DNA from: Streptomyces sp. R28
Lineage (GTDB): Bacteria; Actinomycetota; Actinomycetes; Streptomycetales; Streptomycetaceae
Length of the DNA stretch: 64,000 nucleotides
NCBI RefSeq assembly: GCF_041052385.1
Contig: NZ_CP163439.1
Coordinates: 4,639,001-4,703,000 of the forward strand
Reading direction: 5' to 3'
Positions 22,144-30,288 of this stretch are shown here, one piece after another. The notes under the pieces were generated by a model, which saw only the letters and a program-made list of their open reading frames with translations, did no database searches and had not been told where the DNA came from. Position 1 is the first letter of the stretch; each line of letters starts with the position of its first letter. The position numbers and the translations under genes are program-made.

Positions 22144-23426
22144 GGAACCTCCATCGTCACCATGGTCGGTCCGTTCACGGGGCTGTTCACGGCGAGCACA
22201 CCGTCGAACGTGGCGAGCCGGCGCTCGATGCCCCGCAGGCCGCTGCCGCGCGAGGCGTCCGCGCCGCCGTGGCCGTCGTCGGTGACGGTGACACGCAGCA
22301 TTCCGTGATCGTAGCCAAGGTCGATCCATGCCCGGTCGGCGCCGGAGTGCTTGGCGACATTGGTGATGACCTCCGAGATCGCGAAGTAGGCCGCCGACTC
22401 GACCGGCATCTCGGGGCGGCCCGGCAGGTCGACCCGGACTTCGGTGCGGACGGGGCAGACCATCGCCAACGCCCTTACCGCGTCGGCGAGTCCGCGGTCG
22501 GCGAGGACCGGCGGATGGATGCCGCGGACCAGGTCGCGCAGTTCCTCCAGCGCCTTGGAGGAGGACGCGCGGGCCTCGATGAGCAGGGCGCGGACGGCCT
22601 CGGGGTCGGTCTCCAGAAGGTGCTCGGCGGCGTCCAGCGTCATGCCCATCGCGACCAGGCGGGCCTGGGCGCCGTCGTGCAGGTCGCGTTCGATACGGCG
22701 GATCTCGGCCATCTGCGTGTCGACGGCGTCGGAGCGGGTGGTGGCCAGGTGCTGGATGCGGTGGGCCATCAGCTCGCTCTCGCTCGGGGCGAGCATCGCG
22801 CGCGTGTACAGGGCGTGCCGGCGCACGGCGCGCGGCGCCGACCACAGGGCCAGCGGCAGCTGGAGGGCGCCCAGCACACCGGCGAGTACGGCGGTGGCCC
22901 GGCCCTCGATCGGGATGAACTGGTACCACAGGCCGTCCCACTCGGCGGACAGCGGGACGCCGAAGAAGGCGAGGAAGACACCCCACGCCCCGCTGAGGAC
23001 CAGCGCGATCGGGACGAAGGCGAAGAACGCGCCGGCCAGCGGGTCGGCCAGCACCCACACGTACTCCCGGCGGGTCTGCGGGTCGCTCACGATCCACCGG
23101 TAGCGGGCGACCGCCCCAAAGGCGCCTTCGGGCGCGGGCGGCAGCGGTCCCGGCGGCCCGGGTATCTCCACCCCCGACCAGCGCAGGGCGAGTTCGCGCT
23201 GCCGGGCCGCCAGATTCCGTACGCCCTCCATGGCGCGCGGCACCATGCCGAGGCCGGGTCCCACCAGGCTGATCGCCCCGGAGACCGCCAGGGACCGGCC
23301 GAGCCCCGCCGACGCCATCCAGCACAGGGCGAGGGCCCGGCGCAGCCCCACCAGTCCGGCGGTGACGGAGAATCCCCTGATCTCGTCCGGCGTGCGGTTC
23401 ACCCCGAGCTGCGTCGTGCGGTCCAT
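22107..23426 (-). CDS. Membrane sensor histidine kinase
   Basis: A 439-residue kinase partner of the downstream response regulator. Membrane segments include AFFAFVPIALVLSGAWGVFL and AVLAGVLGALQLPLAL. The region before them carries the YRWIVSDPQTRREYVWVLAD pattern of the Streptomyces sensor-domain family. RRIERDLHDGAQARLVAMG has the phospho-accepting His (about H250) of HisKA_3, and the ATPase part shows TNVAKHSGA (N-box) and TDDGHGGAD, then GSGLRGIERR. ATG 23426 is preceded by GGGGAG. It overlaps the regulator start. The signal is unknown; similar kinases sit next to membrane-stress exporters. Confidence 0.92.
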   Translation of the reverse strand: MDRTTQLGVNRTPDEIRGFSVTAGLVGLRRALALCWMASAGLGRSLAVSGAISLVGPGLGMVPRAMEGVRNLAARQRELALRWSGVEIPGPPGPLPPAPEGAFGAVARYRWIVSDPQTRREYVWVLADPLAGAFFAFVPIALVLSGAWGVFLAFFGVPLSAEWDGLWYQFIPIEGRATAVLAGVLGALQLPLALWSAPRAVRRHALYTRAMLAPSESELMAHRIQHLATTRSDAVDTQMAEIRRIERDLHDGAQARLVAMGMTLDAAEHLLETDPEAVRALLIEARASSSKALEELRDLVRGIHPPVLADRGLADAVRALAMVCPVRTEVRVDLPGRPEMPVESAAYFAISEVITNVAKHSGADRAWIDLGYDHGMLRVTVTDDGHGGADASRGSGLRGIERRLATFDGVLAVNSPVNGPTMVTMEVPCALPSPKTTSF

Positions 23427-23566
23427 ACGACGCTCCCCCCTCTGCTGTCCGTGCGTACTGTGCTGTCCGTGCGGTCGTGGGAGCCGTAGCGCCCGTGCCC
23501 TCATTCTTGCGACGTCGGGGCGGGAACGCGGTGGGAAAAACTCCCCTCTTGGCGGCGCCGCCCGGC

Positions 23567-24760
23567 TCACCTCCGGCCCAGGACCACCAGCCCGCCCTCC
23601 TCCGCATGGCGCAGGCTCGCCACCGTCAGCGCCAGGGTCACCGCGAGGGACACCACGGCCATCACCGTCATCGCCGTTGCCGGAGAAGTGAGTTGGGCCA
23701 CGGAGCCCGCCAGAGCCGCGCTCACTCCCTGCATGGTGAGCATGCCGGAGCCGTGCAACCCCAGGGCGTGGCCGCTGAGTTCGTCCGGGGTGAGGGCCAT
23801 CAGGCGCTCCTGCTGGACGAGACTCGCGCCGAAGCCGACCGAGGCCACGGCCGCGGCGACGGCCGCCCACGGCAGCGTCGGGCGCAGCGCGAAGAACAGG
23901 TACGGCAGGGCCAGGAGCACCAGCAGGGGGATGCCGAGGTGCGGGCGCAGCCGGGGCGGCACCAGGCGGCCCACCGTCACGTCGCCGACGAACATCCCGA
24001 GCGCCGCGCAGGCGAACAACGTGCCCGCGGCGCCGGGGGCGTAGGAGACGTAGAGGGACTCGCAGCCGACGACGAGGCCGTTGGGGATCCACAGGGCGAG
24101 GTAGACGTGGCGGCGGGGGCGGGAGGACCACAGCAGGGCGTTGCTGCGCCAGGTCGCCGCGACCGACGGGCGGCCCTGTGCGCGGGGCGGGCGCGGGGTC
24201 AGGCCGAGCCGCAGGACGGCGGCCGCCACGACGTACAGCGCCGCCGACAACAGCAGCGACAGGCGTGGCGACAGCACCGCCACCAGCAGACCGCCCGTCG
24301 CGTACCCGACGATCTGGGCGATCCCGGACATCATGTTGAAGACCGAACGCCCCAGCATGAAGCCGTCCTTGGAGAGGATCTCGTTCACCAGCCCCCAGCG
24401 CACTCCCCCGCCCAGCGACGCGACCAGGCCCTGGCCGAGAATCACGGCGAAGATCACCCAGAGGGGAAGTGCGGGCAGCGCGAGGACGGCCGTGGCGGCG
24501 GCGAAGACGAGGGAGATGCCGGTCAGCGCGGACCGCGGGCGCAGCCGGTCGGCACCGGACAGCAGGAAGGTCGCGCCGAGCATCTGCGCCAGCGACGGGC
24601 CGAACATGCTCACCGCCGACAGCAGCGGTGACGCGGTCGCCCGGAACACGAGCGTGCCGAGGGCCAGACCGCTGATCGTCTGGGCCAGGACGTTGGCGGA
24701 GGAGGCGAGGAAGAGGGGCGTGAACTCCGGGGTGTGGAAGAGCTGTCGGTAGCTGCGCAT
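23567..24760 (-). CDS. MFS transporter
   Basis: A 397-residue major facilitator with about 12 hydrophobic segments, for example FAVILGQGLVASLGGGVRWG and LLVLLALPYLFFAL. The order of loops (LLSGADRLRPRSALTGISL, GRSVFNMMSGIAQIVGYATG) is of the drug-exporter type. The substrate is unknown. ATG 24760 faces the ArsR-type regulator gene across a 93-bp divergent spacer with a palindrome (24799-24816), so the regulator probably represses it. The kinase gene lies upstream of its terminus, also on the minus strand. Confidence 0.88.
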   Translation of the reverse strand: MRSYRQLFHTPEFTPLFLASSANVLAQTISGLALGTLVFRATASPLLSAVSMFGPSLAQMLGATFLLSGADRLRPRSALTGISLVFAAATAVLALPALPLWVIFAVILGQGLVASLGGGVRWGLVNEILSKDGFMLGRSVFNMMSGIAQIVGYATGGLLVAVLSPRLSLLLSAALYVVAAAVLRLGLTPRPPRAQGRPSVAATWRSNALLWSSRPRRHVYLALWIPNGLVVGCESLYVSYAPGAAGTLFACAALGMFVGDVTVGRLVPPRLRPHLGIPLLVLLALPYLFFALRPTLPWAAVAAAVASVGFGASLVQQERLMALTPDELSGHALGLHGSGMLTMQGVSAALAGSVAQLTSPATAMTVMAVVSLAVTLALTVASLRHAEEGGLVVLGRR

Positions 24761-24798
24761 GGGCGGAGTCTGAGAGGCCCGGCGACAGGTCGATATTG

Positions 24799-24816
24799 TT
24801 TCGCGCTGAAGCGAAA
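24799..24816. promoter_or_regulatory. Palindrome TTTCGC-N6-GCGAAA between MFS and ArsR genes
   Basis: A perfect 6-bp inverted repeat with a six-base spacer in the 93-bp divergent region, in an AT-richer context (ATATTG on its left). It is the obvious operator for the adjacent ArsR-type regulator. Confidence 0.65.
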
Positions 24817-24853
24817 GGTCGGCGTGGGCCGGGGGCCGGGGGGGCGGGGCGGT

Positions 24854-25846
24854 ATGGGCTGGTGGCAGATCAACGCCGACACGCTCGCCGGCAGCCGTTT
24901 CGTCCTCTCCCCGCTCGCCGAGACCTTCGCCGCGCTGAAGCTGCTGCACCTGGGGAGAGCCGCGCACCCCGGCGAGCGCGCCTGGCTGGACGCGCACCGG
25001 CCCGCCTACCGGGCCCGCCTGGCCGCCGACCCGGTCACCGCGCACCTCGTCCGCGCCGGGCTCGGCAAGGACTGGATCGCCGACTTCCTCACGCCGACCC
25101 CGAGGGACCGCGAGCCCTTCGAGGAGGGCGTGGCACGGGTGCGTGCCGCCGACCCCGGCCAGGCCCGGACCCACCTCACCGTCGCCCTCGCCGGCCCCCT
25201 CCCCGCCGTACTGGACCGGGACGACCTGCCCGCACGCGCCGCCGCGCTCCTCGCATACGTCTGGACCGAGGCCGTACGTCCGGACTGGGACCGGCGTCGG
25301 CGCGTCCTGGAGGCCGATGTGGTGGCGCGGACCGCGCAGGTGAGCCGGGGCGGCTGGGCGGCCGTACTGGACTCGCTGCGGCCCGGGCGGACACGGTGGC
25401 TCGGCGACAACCGGCTCCAGGTGAATCTGCACGAGTACCCGCCCCGCGAGATCTCCGGCGCCGAACTCGTCTTCGTGCCGGTCACGCCGAAGGGCGGCTG
25501 GGTCTCCTGGGAGGAGCCCGACCGGTACGCCGTCGTCTACCCGTGCGCGGGCGCCCTCGCCGACCCCGGCGCCCGGGTGGTCCCCGCGAGCCTCGGCGCC
25601 CTGCTCGGGCCCGCGCGCGCCGCGGTGCTCGTACTCCTCGACTCCCCGCTGAGCACGACCCAGGTGGTCGCGGTGACGGGGCAGGGGCTGGGCTCGGTCG
25701 GGCGGCATCTGCGGGTGCTGCTGGACGCGGGGCTGGTGGAGCGGCGGCGGGCGGGGCGGTCGGTGCTGTATTCGCGTACGGCGGCCGGGGAGGTCCTCGT
25801 GGAGGCGGCCGGACCGGGCGACGGGCCCGACACCTGCCGGAGCTAG
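24854..25846 (+). CDS. ArsR-type winged-helix transcription regulator
   Basis: A 330-residue regulator with an unusual layout: the DNA-binding winged helix is at the C-terminus (about 250-325), with LGPARAAVLVLLDSPLSTTQ, GQGLGSVGRHLRVLLDAGL and RRRAGRSVLYSRTAAG. The first 230 residues form the effector domain common to large Streptomyces ArsR relatives (ADTLAGSRFVLSPLAETFAA; WLDAHRPAYRARLAADP). ATG 24854 is the first strong start. It is divergent from the MFS gene and probably represses it through the palindrome at 24799-24816. The ligand may be a substrate of that exporter. Confidence 0.87.
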   Translation: MGWWQINADTLAGSRFVLSPLAETFAALKLLHLGRAAHPGERAWLDAHRPAYRARLAADPVTAHLVRAGLGKDWIADFLTPTPRDREPFEEGVARVRAADPGQARTHLTVALAGPLPAVLDRDDLPARAAALLAYVWTEAVRPDWDRRRRVLEADVVARTAQVSRGGWAAVLDSLRPGRTRWLGDNRLQVNLHEYPPREISGAELVFVPVTPKGGWVSWEEPDRYAVVYPCAGALADPGARVVPASLGALLGPARAAVLVLLDSPLSTTQVVAVTGQGLGSVGRHLRVLLDAGLVERRRAGRSVLYSRTAAGEVLVEAAGPGDGPDTCRS

Positions 25847-25855
25847 CATCCGCTT

Positions 25856-26359
25856 ATGACTGCTGACACCAACGCATCCCCCCTCGACGTCGAGATCGGC
25901 ACCCTCCAGGGCGGCTCCGCGGACCTCTCCCAGTACGCCGACAAGGCCGTGCTCGTCGTGAACGTGGCCTCCAAGTGCGGCCTGACCCCGCAGTACACGG
26001 GCCTGGAGAAGCTCCAGGAGCAGTACGCGGAGCGTGGCTTCACCGTGCTCGGCGTGCCCTGCAACCAGTTCCTCGGCCAGGAACCCGGCAGCGCCGAGGA
26101 GATCGCCGAGTTCTGCTCGGCGACGTACGGCGTGACCTTCCCGATGACCGAGAAGGTCGAGGTGAACGGTGAGGGCCGGCACCCGCTGTACGAGCGGCTC
26201 GTCGGCTTCGCGGACGCCGAGGGACACAGCGGGGACATCCGCTGGAACTTCGAGAAGTTCCTGATCGGCCGGGACGGCAAGGTCGTCGCCCGCTTCTCGC
26301 CGCAGACCGAGCCGGAGGCCGCGGAGATCGTGGCGGCGCTGGAGGGCGCCCTCGCCTAG
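25856..26359 (+). CDS. Glutathione peroxidase-family (thiol) peroxidase
   Basis: A 167-residue peroxidase that reduces hydroperoxides. NVASKCGLTPQYTGLEKLQ carries the catalytic Cys, LGVPCNQFLGQEPGSAEEI the conserved Gln region, and IRWNFEKFLIGRDGK the conserved Trp-Asn. Streptomyces lack glutathione, so the reductant is probably thioredoxin or mycothiol; that is inference. It begins 10 bases after the ArsR gene stop and might be read from the same transcript. Length and motifs are normal for the BtuE/GPx group. Confidence 0.93.
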   Translation: MTADTNASPLDVEIGTLQGGSADLSQYADKAVLVVNVASKCGLTPQYTGLEKLQEQYAERGFTVLGVPCNQFLGQEPGSAEEIAEFCSATYGVTFPMTEKVEVNGEGRHPLYERLVGFADAEGHSGDIRWNFEKFLIGRDGKVVARFSPQTEPEAAEIVAALEGALA

Positions 26360-26442
26360 CCGGTGTTGACCTTGCCCCTGGGGCAGGGCGGAACGTCCTT
26401 CGCACCGGGCGGAAGAGCCGCCCGGTGACGGAGGATGAGGCC

Positions 26443-27294
26443 GTGGACGACGAACTGCTCACCATCGGCGCGTTCGCCGCGCGGGCCAGGCTGTCGGCCA
26501 AGGCACTGCGCCTGTACGACCGCCTCGGACTGCTGCCACCCGCGCACGTCGACGAGGTCAGCGGCTACCGCTACTACCGCGTCGGCCAGGTCGAGCGCGC
26601 CCGTCTGGTGGCGCTCCTGCGCCAGCTCGACATGCCGCTCGCGCGGGTCGCGGAGGTCGTCGAGGCACCGGACGGGGCCGCGGCGGCAGACCGGCTCACC
26701 GCCTACTGGGCGGACGTCGAGGCGCGGGTGGCCGGGCAGCGGACGCTCGCCGAGTACCTCCGTGGACGGCTTTCGGGGAGGAGCTCCGAGATGTACGGGA
26801 AGTTCGTGGTCGAGACGGTGGACGTGCCCGAGCAGGTGGTGATCAGCGAGGCCCGGCACATCCTGGCGGGTGAGCTGCCGACCTGGATCGGCGCGTCGCT
26901 GGACCGGCTGGAGCAGGGGGCGCGGGAGTGCGGCGGGAGCACGGCGGCGCCGTTCGTCGTCTACCACTCCGAGGTGTCCATGGAGAGCGACGGGCCGGCC
27001 GAGTCGTGCGTGCCGGTGGCCGACGAGGCGGCGGCGCGGGCGTGGGCCGAGAAGCAGGGCCGGGCGCGGGAGACGAAGGTACGGGTCGAGCCGGCCCAGC
27101 GGCTGGCCTACGCCCGGATCACCAAGGCGCAGGTGGCCCATCCGCAGATCCTGGCCGCCTTCGAGGCGGTGGAGGAGTGGATCGCCCGGGAGGGCCTCGA
27201 ACAGGCGGGCCCGTGCCGGGAGGTGTACTTCGCGGACTGGGACGCGGCGGGGGCCGAGGACCCGGTGTGCGATGTGGCGTTCCCGGTGAGGTGA
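26443..27294 (+). CDS. MerR-type regulator with GyrI-like effector domain
   Basis: A 283-residue BmrR/TipA-like activator. The MerR winged helix reads LTIGAFAARARLSAKALRLY then DRLGLLPPAHVD and SGYRYYRVGQVERA. A dimerisation helix follows, and the C-terminal half (KFVVETVDVPEQVVISEAR to CREVYFADWD) is a GyrI-like small-molecule domain; such proteins activate efflux genes on drug binding. I place the start at the GTG at 26443, eight bases after GGAGG; a GTG at 26425 is possible. No obvious target gene is adjacent. Confidence 0.87.
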   Translation: MDDELLTIGAFAARARLSAKALRLYDRLGLLPPAHVDEVSGYRYYRVGQVERARLVALLRQLDMPLARVAEVVEAPDGAAAADRLTAYWADVEARVAGQRTLAEYLRGRLSGRSSEMYGKFVVETVDVPEQVVISEARHILAGELPTWIGASLDRLEQGARECGGSTAAPFVVYHSEVSMESDGPAESCVPVADEAAARAWAEKQGRARETKVRVEPAQRLAYARITKAQVAHPQILAAFEAVEEWIAREGLEQAGPCREVYFADWDAAGAEDPVCDVAFPVR

Positions 27295-27401
27295 TCCGGG
27301 GGGGGGAGGGCCAGGTCCCAGGGTGCCGGGGTCAGGTGCCAGGGGCGGGGCTCAGGGGTCGGGTTCGGGGGTCGGGGCCGTCGACGTGTCGAGGCACGGC
27401 C

Positions 27402-27442
27402 GAGCCCTCTCGGCAAGGACGGCGGGCTGGTCGAGAGGGCTC
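27402..27442. terminator. Terminator hairpin after the MerR gene
   Basis: GAGCCCTCTCG (27402-27412) pairs perfectly with 27432-27442; the loop is 19 bases. TTCC follows on the plus strand. It separates the MerR gene from the convergent DUF397 gene. The DNA before it (27296-27380) is a GGGGTC-rich low-complexity stretch. Confidence 0.7.
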
Positions 27443-27512
27443 TTCCTGTGGTGCTTGTGCAGTTGTTGATCCGTGCGGTTGGTCGAGGGTGAGGATCAGA
27501 CAGCCTCGCCCC

Positions 27513-27704
27513 TCACACCTTGACCGACGCCACGAAGGTGTTCCACGCGTTGGCGGGGAACGCCAGGACCGGGCCCGCGGGAACTTTGGAGTCCCGCACC
27601 GCCATGGCCGCTGTGACCGGCGACTTGACCTCGACGCACGCGCCGTTCCCAGTGGAATACGACGACTTGGTCCACGTGTCCGTGGCACCCTGACGAATTG
27701 CCAT
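27513..27704 (-). CDS. DUF397 protein
   Basis: A 63-residue DUF397 protein. TDTWTKSSYSTGNGACVEV is the family signature (W-x-KSSYS then G-x-CVEV), followed by VRDSKVPAGPVLAFP and a conserved W in NAWNTFVAS. In Streptomyces these are encoded next to XRE/DUF5753 regulators and probably act with them as antagonists; several affect development. The XRE partner is at 28007-28864 on the same strand, about 300 bases upstream of this gene, an unusually wide gap for such pairs. Confidence 0.92.
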   Translation of the reverse strand: MAIRQGATDTWTKSSYSTGNGACVEVKSPVTAAMAVRDSKVPAGPVLAFPANAWNTFVASVKV

Positions 27705-27950
27705 GTTTGCTCCGAATTGCCAGATGTTGAGTTGCTGTCACCGCACTGCACGTCCGGACGGAACCGGACCCCGCAATGCGATTCACGCCAACCTTGTTGC
27801 TTGGTGGCGTGATCGACGCTACTAGCCAACATCGGCTTACGAAGCGACTATTCACTCGACTGGATGGCATATTCCAGTGGAGCCTTCCATCCCGGCCAGG
27901 AGACGGTGTACGGTACCGCGCCCCTCCGGTCGGGATGGTCCCCCGCACGG

Positions 27951-28015
27951 GTGATCAGCGCTGATGATCAGTACAGATGATCAGTGCGGACGATCAACGC
28001 GGACGATCAACGCGC
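27951..28015. repeat. 13-bp tandem repeat, five copies, at the end of the XRE gene
   Basis: GATCA recurs exactly every 13 bases (27953, 27966, 27979, 27992, 28005) within units like ATGATCAGTGCGG. The last unit contains the stop codon and the last two codons of the XRE gene (28007-28014). The array lies between the XRE gene and the DUF397 gene. Confidence 0.85.
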
Positions 28016-28864
28016 GTACTCCTTCGCGATGTCCGCGATGAACTGGCGGGACTGCTCCACGTTCAGGGCCTGCGCCCGCAGGTGTTCGTACATCACGCTG
28101 TACTTCTGGACGTCGTTCGCCTTCTCCAGATAGAGGTCGCTGGTGACGCCCTCGATGTAGACGACGCTGGAGTCGGCCGCGTCCGGGAACTCGAGGATCG
28201 CGTACTGCCCGTTGAGGCCCGGGTGCGCTCCCATGTCGAAGGGGATCACCTGCACGGTGACGTGCGGCAGTTGGGACTGCTCGACGAGCTGCTCCAACTG
28301 GTCACGCATGAGGGAGCGATTGCCGACGACCCGGCGTAGGGCGGCCTCGTCCAGGACCGTCCACAGGCGCAGCGGGTTCTCCTCGGTGGAGATTCGTTCC
28401 TGTCGGCGCATGCGCACCTGGACCCGTTTCTCGACCTCGGTGGGCGGCGTCTCCGGCAACGCCCCGGCGATCAGGGCCTCCGCGTACTGCTTGGTCTGCA
28501 ACAGCCCGGGGACGACCTGCGGGTCGTACACCCGAAGGCTCGCCGCGTCCGTCTCCAGCCCGATGTAGACGCTGTACGGAATGTCGCCGAACGAATGCCA
28601 CCACCCTTGCTGCCGCGAATCCTTGGCCATCTGCATCAGCGAATCGACGATGCGGTGGTCCTCCACCTCGTAGACCCCGCACAGATCGCGGACGTCACGC
28701 TGGCTGATGCTGCGCCGCCCGTTCTCCAGCCGGCTGATCTTCGACTGCGACACCAACAGCCGCTCGGCCACCTCTTCGGCCGTCATGCCCTTGAGCTCGC
28801 GGAGCCGGCGCAACTCCTGGCCCAGCCGGCGTCGCCTGACGGTGGGATTGACATTGGACGCCAC
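28007..28864 (-). CDS. XRE-family regulator with DUF5753 domain
   Basis: A 285-residue regulator. The helix-turn-helix lies near residues 15-65 (GQELRRLRELKGMTAEEVAE, LLVSQSKISRLENGRRSIS). The DUF5753 effector domain follows (YDPQVVPGLLQTKQYAEALI, HVTVQVIPFDMGAHPGLNG, DLYLEKANDVQKYS). I chose the GTG at 28864, which gives the start VASNVNPTVRRRRLG and has GGAGGT upstream; an earlier start at 28903 lacks such a site. It pairs with the DUF397 gene at 27513. Such pairs act in development and antibiotic production in Streptomyces. A 13-bp tandem array touches its stop codon. Confidence 0.93.
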   Translation of the reverse strand: MASNVNPTVRRRRLGQELRRLRELKGMTAEEVAERLLVSQSKISRLENGRRSISQRDVRDLCGVYEVEDHRIVDSLMQMAKDSRQQGWWHSFGDIPYSVYIGLETDAASLRVYDPQVVPGLLQTKQYAEALIAGALPETPPTEVEKRVQVRMRRQERISTEENPLRLWTVLDEAALRRVVGNRSLMRDQLEQLVEQSQLPHVTVQVIPFDMGAHPGLNGQYAILEFPDAADSSVVYIEGVTSDLYLEKANDVQKYSVMYEHLRAQALNVEQSRQFIADIAKEYAR

Positions 28865-29279
28865 GGGACGTGCACCTCCGGCTGCGTGACTGCTGATTGC
28901 CACTTTGCGTATCTGCTGCTGAGCAGACTGCCACCAAGGTGCTTACTACCGCTGGGAAACGGTGGATATGCGCTGGATACACGCCAGTTCGGGGACACCC
29001 CCGGCAAATACGGCCGCGCGGGGCGGCGGGACCCGTGTCGTCGTCCGGACGTACGGTCCCGTCGCCCCGCGCGGACCAGCGGCTCCCGGACCGGGTCTTG
29101 GGGACTGCGGTGCGGCGCTGCACGTGGCGTGCGTATGAAGCTCGTGGAACTGGTGGAGCGTGTGGAACTTGCCGTGCTTGTGGAGCTTGCCGTGCCTGTC
29201 GAGCGTGTGGAGCTTGTCGAGCGTGTGGATCAGGCGGTGCGTGCGGTGGACCGGTTGGTGCGGATCGTGGGACTGCGGC
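28865..29279. other. Spacer between XRE and GPP34 genes
   Basis: A 415-bp region. 28865-29100 shows no gene. 29140-29250 is a low-complexity stretch (separate entry). Open frames crossing it on both strands (for example one from 29133 reading V-E-L-V-E-R-V repeats) follow the repeat rather than real coding signals. Confidence 0.4.
29140..29250. repeat. Low-complexity GAGCGTGTGGA repeats
   Basis: GAGCGTGTGGA occurs at about 29156, 29201 and 29219, mixed with related CTTGCCGTG units. It lies just beyond the stop of the GPP34 gene. The array is irregular, too short and without spacers, so it is not CRISPR. Confidence 0.6.
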
Positions 29280-30035
29280 TCAGTGGGCCACGACACGCGC
29301 CATGGATCCGCGGCGCGGTTGCACCGGAACGCCACGGGGGGGTTCCGCTGCGGCCCTGCCTCCGGGGGCGGCCTGACGGCCGGCCGGGGCCGGGCTGCGG
29401 CGCGGCTGGGCCGCCGCGCCGTTCTGGACGTCCATCACGGCGTGCGCGACGAGACCGCCCATGGGGTCGTGCCTGATCAGATCCCGCAGCCGAGAACGAG
29501 AGGATCGCCCCTCGTTCCCCGGATACAGGTGCTTGCCGAGGCCGACCGCGTGTGCCAGGGCGGCGAGCGCCGCGGTCCGCGGGTCCGGCGGTACGCCGGT
29601 GCGGATCGCCGAATCCAGCCGGGCCCTGATCTCCCGGCTGATCTCGTTGTCCGTCGCCTGGTAGCGAGTCGTCGGCAATACCCCGCACATCTGACCGGCC
29701 ACGGCATGCACCATGCCGCACCGCTCCAGATGCGAGAGGTAGGTCTGGCGCAGCCCCAGCCGGGGCCCGCCAATCCAGTGGACGGCACGCACGGGAGCGC
29801 CACGCCTTCGCAGCAACTCCAATGCGCAGTCCAATGTTGGATCTCCAGTCGGCCGTGGTGCCACCACGGCGATACGATCCCCGTCTGGGGCTATCCGTCC
29901 GGCCAGCGCCAGCTCCACTAGCTGCGCTCCGGCCAGACCGAGGTCGAGCGACTGCGGCTGTGCGGTGGTACCCGTGGCCGGGTCCAACGCCAGCAGCAGA
30001 AGCTCCTCCGGAAGTGTTCTGCGGCTCCTGCCCAT
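29280..30035 (-). CDS. GPP34/GOLPH3-family protein
   Basis: A 251-residue protein of the GOLPH3 (GPP34) family. RRTLPEELLLLALDPATG and LVELALAGRIAPDGDRIAVV are the N-terminal family hallmarks, and RYQATDNEISREIRARLDSA with AALAALAHAVGLGKHLYPG the C-terminal ones. In eukaryotes the fold binds phosphoinositides on Golgi membranes; the bacterial role is unknown, though several actinobacteria carry many copies. ATG 30035 follows GGGGAGG. The Pro/Arg-rich tail is probably disordered. It is divergent from the D,D-carboxypeptidase gene. Confidence 0.9.
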   Translation of the reverse strand: MGRSRRTLPEELLLLALDPATGTTAQPQSLDLGLAGAQLVELALAGRIAPDGDRIAVVAPRPTGDPTLDCALELLRRRGAPVRAVHWIGGPRLGLRQTYLSHLERCGMVHAVAGQMCGVLPTTRYQATDNEISREIRARLDSAIRTGVPPDPRTAALAALAHAVGLGKHLYPGNEGRSSRSRLRDLIRHDPMGGLVAHAVMDVQNGAAAQPRRSPAPAGRQAAPGGRAAAEPPRGVPVQPRRGSMARVVAH

Positions 30036-30288
30036 CCATGCCTCCCCGCGTGGATGAAAGACAGGGTGACCCCTCTCACATTCATCTGTCGAGGGTGCGT
30101 GACCGGTTCGTGAGGGAACCGGCACGTATGTCGTTCTCGTCTACCGCAGAAGTAGAGGGTCGCGCACAGGACACTGGTACATGGTTCGGGCAGCGGCACG
30201 GGGGGTCGTGCGGGCGCGGTGTCCGAGCGACGGCTCACGGTTCGGCAGACGCACGGAGGGCGTGCGGCGGCACATGGAGGAGGCATCG

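Noticed and set aside
27951..28015. Possible CRISPR array
   Set aside because: Units are 13 bp, contiguous and without spacers; no cas genes are in the window.
29133..29476. Plus-strand frame with V-E-L-V-E-R-V repeats
   Set aside because: The pattern comes from a low-complexity DNA repeat next to the GPP34 gene end and turns into Arg/Pro-rich noise; no ribosome-binding site.
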